This document shows positions 57,201 to 64,000 of a stretch of DNA of 64,000 nt, piece after piece. A program made the translations under genes and the position numbers. Source of the DNA: Hirsutella rhossiliensis (Eukaryota > Ascomycota > Sordariomycetes > Hypocreales > Ophiocordycipitaceae); the NCBI RefSeq assembly GCF_020360975.1, contig NW_025408667.1, forward strand, positions 372,001-436,000, written 5' to 3'. The notes beneath the pieces are model-generated. The model did not search any database, had not been told where the DNA came from, and saw nothing but the letters and a program-made list of their open reading frames with translations. Every line of letters begins with the position of its first letter. The stretch's first letter is position 1.

Positions 57201-59175
57201 GGGTTCCTATGTCTAGGAAAGAAATATAATAGTAATATTTATTATAAGTAGGCGCTTTAATTAGCCCCTAAATATCTAATACTATTTTTTCTAAATAAGA
57301 ATAAGACTTATACGAAGGTTATTTATTAACCTTATTCGTTGCTTTAGCTTTAATATATATTTCGTATTGCCTTATTTTATTTTCCTCTTCTAGAGGCATT
57401 TCTATATCCTTATTATATCTTTTTAATATTTCTAAAATAGCCCTACTATTTATATGCCCTAAGCGTAAGTGCTAAGTATAAAAATCTATATCCTTTGCTT
57501 TTAAAGACGTAATAAGGATTAATTAGCTTAATAAAGGTTCTATAGGAATATAATATAATTTATTTCTAAGAAATCCTTTAGTAAGGACCTTAGCCTTATT
57601 ATCTAATAAAAGGACTTTATTTCCTCCTATTAAGGCATAGGTATTATTAAAATAAGATTAGGATAGTATATTTACCCTTAATTCGGTATATAAAAGCAGT
57701 CTCGAAGGATATACCTTTTCTACTATACGGGAACTTAAATACTAAGTCCCCTTTCCTTTTACTAATATAAAGGAAGCTTTTCCTAGTAAACTTTAGACTT
57801 AATTTCTTTATAGTTAATAAGGAAATTCTTATTAGATACTATATACCTAGTAGCTCCGGTATTATATATAAAATTAAAGATCCTTTTATTCTTATAACTA
57901 GGAAATCCTCCTTCTCTTACCTTTAAGACTAATTCCTTTATTCTAGGAATCGAGGCTTCTAGAGGTCCTAAAAGAGAGTCTTTATTAGCTTCTGCTATAG
58001 GGGTATTTATAAAGGTTAAAATTACCTCTAAATCCTTAGACGTTTATATAGGGGTCGGAGCCCTAGAAAGGTCTATAAGGTCGATATCTAGGTCTATATT
58101 TTCTTGCGAAGCTATATTTAAGACCTTATTACTATCTTCCGAATCGGACTCTAGCTCGGTAATTCGAGCCTTCCTTCTTTTATTAGTAGTAGAAATACTA
58201 CTAGAAGGGGATTTCTTCCTAGAGGAAGAAGAAGAAGAAGATTTTCTTTTCTTAGAAATTCGAGTCCTATCGTCCCTTTTTCCTTTATTTAATACCTAAT
58301 AAGCGGGAGCCTTATTCTAGTATAATTTATAGCAATTTACTATAAAATGCCCTGGTTTTTTGCATTCCTTATAATAAGGAGTATCCGTAGAATTTCTATA
58401 GGATTTCTAAGGCTTCCTTCGTATTAGGAAGGCTTTCTCCGAAGATTTATCTATATCCTCTATTCTTCTAGCTTCGTCTAAAAGACTAGCTGTTAGGGAT
58501 TCGAGGGTAAACGCCGTAGAATTATACCTAAGGCTCTACGTAATATTTATAATATAGCTTCTAAATTCCTTATTAAGGCAATTAAGAATCCATGCTATAA
58601 GGACAACTTCTAGAATTTCTATATTACGGGATTTTAAATCCTCGTAGATTTCTTTTACCTTATAAAGGTATTTCTCTAAATTAAAGCCCGAGGGACTAAG
58701 ATTAAAGAGCTGCTTTATAAGTAAATAATTCGACGAGAAATTCGACGGATTATATAGCTTTATAAGCTTATCCTAAGCAGCTTTAGCATTTATTAAATGC
58801 TTAATTTACATTAAAGGGCTATCTTCGACTCGAAGAAAAATCTAGGATAAAGCTTCTATAGTCTTTATATAATTTTCTTGCTCTAAGGTAGCGATAAGCT
58901 TTTCCTTAGTAAGGATAGCTCTTATCCTTATAGTTTATAAGAGTATAATTTAAATTTCCCTTAAGTCTAGAGAATTTATATTCTTTCTATCTACCTATTT
59001 TATATAAATTCGGTATTATTTCGTTCGTAGGGATCGAGAAGTCTAGGCGGGAGTTTAAGAGCGTAGGAAGGTAGAAAAAGTCGTTAGGGTGATTTTCGAA
59101 AGGAATTTTAATCGGGTATTTCGACAAGAAATTTCAAAGGTATAAGTAGTTAATTTCCCGGCTTAAAAGGAGCAA
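54289..59175 (-). pseudogene. C2 gag-pol, partly degraded
   Basis: The minus-strand frame is open over long stretches, for example around RT (AIHVDDFLIVGPSKS at about 55635-55590, catalytic Asp-Asp intact). The gag knuckle at 58373-58332 keeps three ligands; the first Cys reads Tyr. The protease site reads Asn-Thr-Gly-Ala-Thr-Arg-Tyr at 57863-57843, where Asp-Thr-Gly-Ala-Thr-x-His would be expected, both RIP-type changes. A Ser run lies near 58235-58215. RNase H shows a DGKSFSGYCF stretch near 55095. Several TAA/TAG stops remain, so the copy is inactive. Confidence 0.8.
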
Positions 59176-59190
59176 GCCGGGCTTATAACC
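59176..59190 (-). other. C2 primer binding site, half tRNA-iMet type
   Basis: On the minus strand GGTTATAAGCCCGGC directly follows the 5' LTR. With one RIP change undone it complements the anticodon arm of initiator tRNA-Met. It is the same site as in C1. Confidence 0.65.
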
Positions 59191-59758
59191 TCTTAAGGTA
59201 TATAAGCAAAAGCGGAATTTTAGGAAATCAAGGCATCACGTAAGACTACGTGATAGAGGGGAGGAAGGAGTATAAGGTAGGATTTTCAACGGAATTTATT
59301 GGTAGTGTATTAGTGTATAGAAGAGGTGTTAAAGTTAATGATTCTCTATCTATCTACTAGCGGACATGCTGTCTTATATAGACAATTGTAGCTGAACGGA
59401 AGAACCTTTCGGGACCAGATTTAGGCTGCCGTATAGCCCTAAGACTAGGAAATTCCGTGATATCTCGAGTGAATCTAGAAGTGTCTTGGTTCCACTAATA
59501 TTCGTGTTTAGAGGAGGTTGGTCGTGCCGGTGTTCTTAAGAGGTCTTAGCTAGCATTCTAAGCTAGCTCTATTCCTTCGATTCCCGATTATACGATAACC
59601 GGCAACCCGTTTAATGCATAATAACATGCAAAATAACGAGCGATTCTTGCTCTATAGGATAGGATTTTGTCTATAATTAATATACTACGTATTGGCTTAT
59701 ATAATCGGGAGAGTATATTATAGCTGCTTTATTTATAGTAGGAACACCGTTCCTTATA
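59191..59758 (-). repeat. C2 5' LTR
   Basis: 568 bp with well-kept CA/TG content, unlike most sequence in the window. Confidence 0.9.
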
Positions 59759-60960
59759 ACTTTATAATAGACCTCCTACTTATAAAAGGTAGTAACCGCT
59801 ATATATAGGTAATTAAGGACCGACTTAGTAAGTTTATAGTATTAAAGCTAATACTATTTATAAATATAAAGTCTTATATAAAGTGCTTCTTATAGTACTA
59901 AGCCCGCTTATATAGCTAGCTAGCCTTTATTATAAGTAATAAGGGATTAAATTAAACTAGCTACTTTTAGTAATACTTATACTAGCTACTTTAAATTATA
60001 TAGCTACTTAGTATAGTATATTACTTATAGACTAATAAAGGGCCTAAGAGGGTTAACTAAGAAGTATAAGCTTACTTATAAGCTATTATAGCCTATAACT
60101 AAGTAGACTAAGACTAATAGCTCCCCGCGGCCTAACTTATATTAAATAGTAAACTATATACCTTTATTAAGATAGCTTCTTTCTTTATAATATATAGCTT
60201 TAAACTACCCTTATTAGTTCCCTTTACTATAGATATAGTAGTAAAGTAGTATAGTAATTTATTACTAAAGGGCTATGCCTCTATATTTATATAGAAGCTA
60301 TAGGAGACTATAGATTATTACTAATCCGCGATAGCTACCGTAGCGTAAGATTAAGAGCGGCACGCTAATAAGACTAAGGCTTTAGTAGATAGGTTTATAG
60401 TAAGAGATAAGGTATAGCTAGACCTCTATAACTATAGGTTAGTATAGCTAAAAAAGAACCTTAACTAGCTATATATAAAGTTTATAGTATAGAGAGTTAT
60501 TAGCTTATAAGTTATAAAGCTCGATAGTCTTTTAATAAGGGTTTATAATAAGATTAATATAGACCCTTTTTATAGAGCTTACTTTAACTTACTACTTAGG
60601 TAAGAAGTAGTAGACGCTTAACCGCTTATAATAAAGGTAAAGGGAGAGGATAAGTCTAAGGTTAAAGAGATATAGGCTACGCGCTAGAAAATAGTTAGTA
60701 AAGGGAAACGCTAAGAGGTCCTTATTAAGTAGCGCGGGTATTTTAACCTTATATAAGAACCTATATATAAGTTTATAAGAGCTATAGCCCTTAATAAGTT
60801 TAAGGCCTTATTTAAGCCGGTAAATAAAAATAATAAACTAGCGGACTATTAATAGTAGCTTAAGCTAAGACTATAAAGTAGGTAAAGCGGAGTAAGTAGT
60901 TATAATAACGTAAGTATAATAATATAAGTAGAGATAAAAATAGTATTTATTTTAAAGTAA
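59759..60960 (+). pseudogene. G2 integrase C-terminal part and chromodomain-like end
   Basis: Forward frame resumes G2 integrase after C2 and runs to a chromodomain-like block (a VLIK, RGY, EP series near 60715-60765). Stops are TAA/TAG. It corresponds to G1 about 12540-11350 on the minus strand. Confidence 0.72.
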
Positions 60961-60974
60961 AGCCTTTAAACTAC

Positions 60975-61990
60975 TTAGACCTACTCCTTATCCTTACCCT
61001 TATTATTATTATTATTATTATCTTTATCCTTATTATCTTCCTCTACCTTATTAGCGGCGGCGGCGCTCTTTAAGGCGCTTAGGCGGCCCTCTAAGCCTAT
61101 AAGCTAGTTAGTAGTAGCGGTAGCTCTAGGGGCGGAGGGGGCGAGGGGGGGGCGGCTAGTAGTAGCGGCGGGGGCAGCGGCATAGCTAAGGGGACCGCCG
61201 ATAAGGCGATAAAGGTAGTATCCTTAGTACTAAGGGAGTTAGTAGTAGAAGTAAAAGAGCTAAAAGAGAGGAACTTACTTAGGGATAAGGCCCTAGCGCT
61301 TAAGGGCATAGAGATTATAGTAAGCGGCGGTAGCGGCGGTAAGGCGCTTCTTAGTAGCTCCTTATACTTACCTATACGCGCTAGCCTTCTAAGCTAACGC
61401 TATAGTAAGTAAGATAGAAGGCGCCGCTTTATAAGCGTAGCTAGTACGCGTATACTAATAATAACTACCGCTATAGCGGCGCTTAACTTAGTTAGTATAA
61501 GGGAGCTCCTATAATATATACTATATATAGGGGGCCGCTTAAGCGGCTCTAGCCTATACTTAGCGCTTATACTTTAAGAAGTTAACAGAAAATAGCTACT
61601 ACGCTTACTAGGTAGCGGACTTATAGGGGTAGTAAAGGCAGAGGTAGGGGTAGAGGGGCTAGGCGTTATAGGCGGCGGCGGGAACGGCGTCGTTACTTAA
61701 AAGGGCGATATAAGGGCGGCTAATATAGTAGAGGTAGAGGTAGCGGCGGTAGGCGCGGTCGCGGGGGCGTAAGTAAGAGCAGCGGTAGTAGCGGAGTTAT
61801 TATTAGCCGCGCTTAATATAGCGTTAATAAATAACTTTATATACTTTAAGAAAGATAAAAAGGGAGAGGGGAAGGTAGATATATTTACCGCGGAAGTTAG
61901 TATAGCGGACCGCGGCCTTCCGCTTTATAGAATAAAGGACTTATTAGTTAAAGTTATTATTATTACTATTACTACTATTATTATTATAGC
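60975..61990 (-). pseudogene. G2 antisense gene, RIP-mutated
   Basis: Counterpart of the G1 antisense gene. Its C-terminal part shows the same LIGLEGRLSAL helix, then an acidic, Asn-rich tail ending near 60980. The stretch 61309-61097 is still open on this strand. The sense strand is also open here. The leader with C/T tract and TATATAAGG lies at about 62145-62095 on the minus strand. Confidence 0.42.
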
Positions 61991-62094
61991 TATTCTTATA
62001 AGTACTTATTAATAAGGTAGCTTATATAGCTAAGAATAAACTAACGCCTTAAGTAAAGCGGAACTTATTTATTACTACTACTATTATAGTTAAA

Positions 62095-62150
62095 GAAAGA
62101 AGAGAAAGAAAGGAAAGAAAAAAAAAGGATGCCCCCTTATATACCCCTTA
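62095..62150 (-). promoter_or_regulatory. Candidate antisense promoter in G2
   Basis: On the minus strand TATATAAGG (about 62145-62137) is followed by a long T/C run (to about 62095), mirroring 10120-10180 in G1. Confidence 0.5.
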
Positions 62151-62456
62151 GTAGAGGAAGGCTGCTTAAGGCTAAAAGGATAGGTAACCTAAGGCTTATA
62201 TAGGTTTAGGCTAGCCGCTAGCCGCCTAAGGGTATATATAATAAGCCGCGCCCTTATTTATATAGCTAGCTAGCCGATAGGTATAGAGCTAGGTACTAGC
62301 TACTTAGGTTAATAAGCGTAGGGACAATAAAGCTAGTAGGGCTAGTACGATTAATAAAAAAGGTAAGGTAGAGCTAGCGGTATAAAGAGCTTAAGGCTTA
62401 ATTATATAAAAGCTATTAATAAGGTAGCGCCGCGCCGCGCTAAAGGGAAGGTATTA

Positions 62457-62644
62457 TATAAGAGTCTTTAACTATTATAAGTTATAAGCTTAAGCTATAG
62501 CCTAAGCTATATAGTTATATATAGAGGGCCGGATCCTATATATATATATATATAGGCTAGCTATATATAGAAAAGCTTAGTATAGCTTATTAATATTATC
62601 CTATAAATAGTACCTATATATATACCTTTACTTACTCTATAATA
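62457..62644 (+). repeat. G2 3' LTR
   Basis: 188 bp, near-copy of 41894-42079. Confidence 0.87.
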
Positions 62645-64000
62645 TTACGCTAAACTTAACTTCCTTTATACTCTTATTTATTTTTAGAGCTCCTTTAAAA
62701 AGTTTCTTATTTAGTTTATCCTTTTATTTAATATAATTAACCTTAGTATCTTATAAAAGTAAAAGTAAGCTTAAAGGAACCTTATTATATATACTACTAC
62801 CCTTATTATTAATATTACTTTAAGCGTTACTACTTTTATTAGCTAGTTTATAATTACTTATAAGTACCTAACGCTTTCTATCTTTATTAGTAGTAGTTTA
62901 ACTATAAAGTCTATTAATAAGTATATAAACGGTTAGGATAGCGGTAGTAAGGGCTTTAAGAGTCTCTTTTAAAGCTACCTCTATATATACCCCTTCTTAT
63001 ATAGTTTATAGTTAGCGATAAGCCGCCTTACTATCGCCGACTAGCTAGGCTAAAAGAATTCTTAGGCTAGTATCGCTAAGGTCCCTTTTCTTCTTAGGTA
63101 TCCTACCGCTATTAAGTTATACGTCCGCTAAGCTATCTATATATAAAGTATATTTTATTCCTTAGCCCCTTTTTCTTTATAGTACTTTAGCCTCCTTAGT
63201 ACTTATAGCTTATTATAAAAGTATAACTATCTCTTAATATTAATTATATATTTACTTAGCTATACCTTTAATTATTATTTTAGTACTAGTAATCTCTCTC
63301 TTTTATATACTACTTAGAATACTACTTAGTACTCCTTATTTTTCCCTAGCGCCTTTATTTACTTCTCTTATAGCTCTTAGTTATTAAATATTAATATAAG
63401 GTTAGCTTATTCCTAGGGTATAATTTAGCCTAAGTTTAAGTTAAGTTTTAGTTAGTTATCGCCCTTATTTACCTCCTTCTTAGGTTATTTAGCGGGCCCC
63501 CCCGCTCCGCTAATATATACTACTACGCCTACCCCTCCTCTACCTACTTATAGCGCTACTACTACCGCCCTATCTTAAATTAAGCGTCCTAGTAAGTTAG
63601 CGTATTAGCCCTTAGTAAGGACTAAGCGGCCTAATAGGTACGCGGTCTTTAAAATTATTTAGACTACCTATCTTATCTCCTTTTTATCTATTTCGCCCGC
63701 TAGCCGATCCTACTTATAATAAGATAGCGCGTTAAGCACCGCCGCTAGCTTCCTTAGCTAGAACTTTAATATAAAGTTATAAGATATAAGCTTTATTACT
63801 TATTAGCTTTCTCTCTTATTTAACTTTTTCTTTATTATAAAGTACCTTACCTTAAGTTATTATAGTTAGTTAGTACTATAAAGGTAGGTATATTCTAGGG
63901 TTTTACTCCTTAAAAGTCTAAGTACTATATAATTATAAGTATCTCTTTATTATAGATTAAGTAGTTATACTTTACTAAGTTTAGTCTCTTTAAAAAGAAT
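62645..64000. other. Unidentified RIP-mutated DNA
   Basis: AT-rich and CA/TG-poor. A more GC-rich part at 63480-63740 reads on the plus strand as a Thr/Pro-rich then basic stretch with TAA/TAG in place of Gln, possibly a gag-like or gene-start relic. No LTR or known domain seen. Confidence 0.4.

Larger units (their letters stand above)
53721..59758 (-). mobile_element. Ty1/copia element C2, lightly RIP-mutated
   Basis: LTRs of exactly 568 bp each (53721-54288, 59191-59758) surround a minus-strand copia gag-pol. CA and TG are much commoner than in the neighbours, above all in the LTRs. No clear target duplication; G2 lost a short piece at the site. Domain order on the minus strand: gag knuckle (58373-58332), protease (57863-57843), integrase, RT (55628-55611), RNase H. 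Confidence 0.9.
41894..62644 (+). mobile_element. Ty3/gypsy element G2 (G1 family), split by G3 and C2
   Basis: LTRs at 41894-42079 and 62457-62644 match those of G1 in reverse orientation. The interior matches G1 segment by segment once G3 (44437-52244) and C2 (53721-59758) are removed. That leaves about 6.9 kb, close to G1. Flanks GTATA (41889-41893) and TTACG (62645-62649) do not match, so either the ends are misplaced by a few bases or one side was rearranged. Confidence 0.87.

Overview
The window comes from a filamentous ascomycete (Pezizomycotina-type) genome, from a gene-poor, repeat-only block. Almost all of it carries the signature of repeat-induced point mutation (RIP). CpA and TpG are nearly absent while CpG survives, so CAA/CAG codons have become TAA/TAG, ATG has become ATA, and Cys/His codons have become Tyr. 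I see no intact host gene, tRNA, rRNA or CRISPR array. The sequence is a stack of nested LTR retrotransposons from several families. Family names used here (C1, C2, G1/G2, G3, TyY) are my own labels.

Layout. 1-888 and 7095-7405: pieces of a minus-strand Ty3 element of the G3 family. 889-7094: Ty1/copia element C1-a (+). 7406-19108: C1-b (-), split by Ty3 element G1 (-, 9637-16660). 19109-20412: unidentified relic. 20413-30853: C1-c (-), split by C1-d (+, 22074-28439). 31239-31737: C1-e fragment. 31738-32492: relic with a promoter-like stretch. 32493-40346: TyY, a young chromodomain Ty3 element free of RIP, with a perfect GTACT target duplication. 40352-41893: relic with minus-strand Ty3 integrase. 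41894-62644: G2 (+), same family as G1, split by Ty3 element G3 (+, 44437-52244) and by copia element C2 (-, 53721-59758). 62645-64000: unidentified RIP-mutated DNA.

TyY encodes Gag with a CCHC knuckle, a long linker with five copies of C-x4-C-x2-H-x3-K, protease, RT, RNase H, integrase and a chromodomain. Its reading frame is cut by about a dozen small shifts. Most are explained by single-base losses in homopolymers, and its LTRs differ only by three 1-base length changes in short same-base runs. This looks like long-read consensus error more than decay.

The most interesting system is an antisense gene between pol and the 3' LTR. TyY has a minus-strand gene for a Zn2Cys6-like, coiled-coil protein that converges on and overlaps the pol 3' end. 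G3 and G1/G2, although RIP-mutated, also show antisense open regions in the same place, each preceded by a TATA-like box and/or a pyrimidine tract on the antisense strand. Three distinct Ty3 families thus appear to share the layout gag-pol-chromodomain followed by a convergent antisense gene. Other points: TyY looks self-primed (Tf1 type), and both copia families appear to use a half tRNA-iMet primer site.
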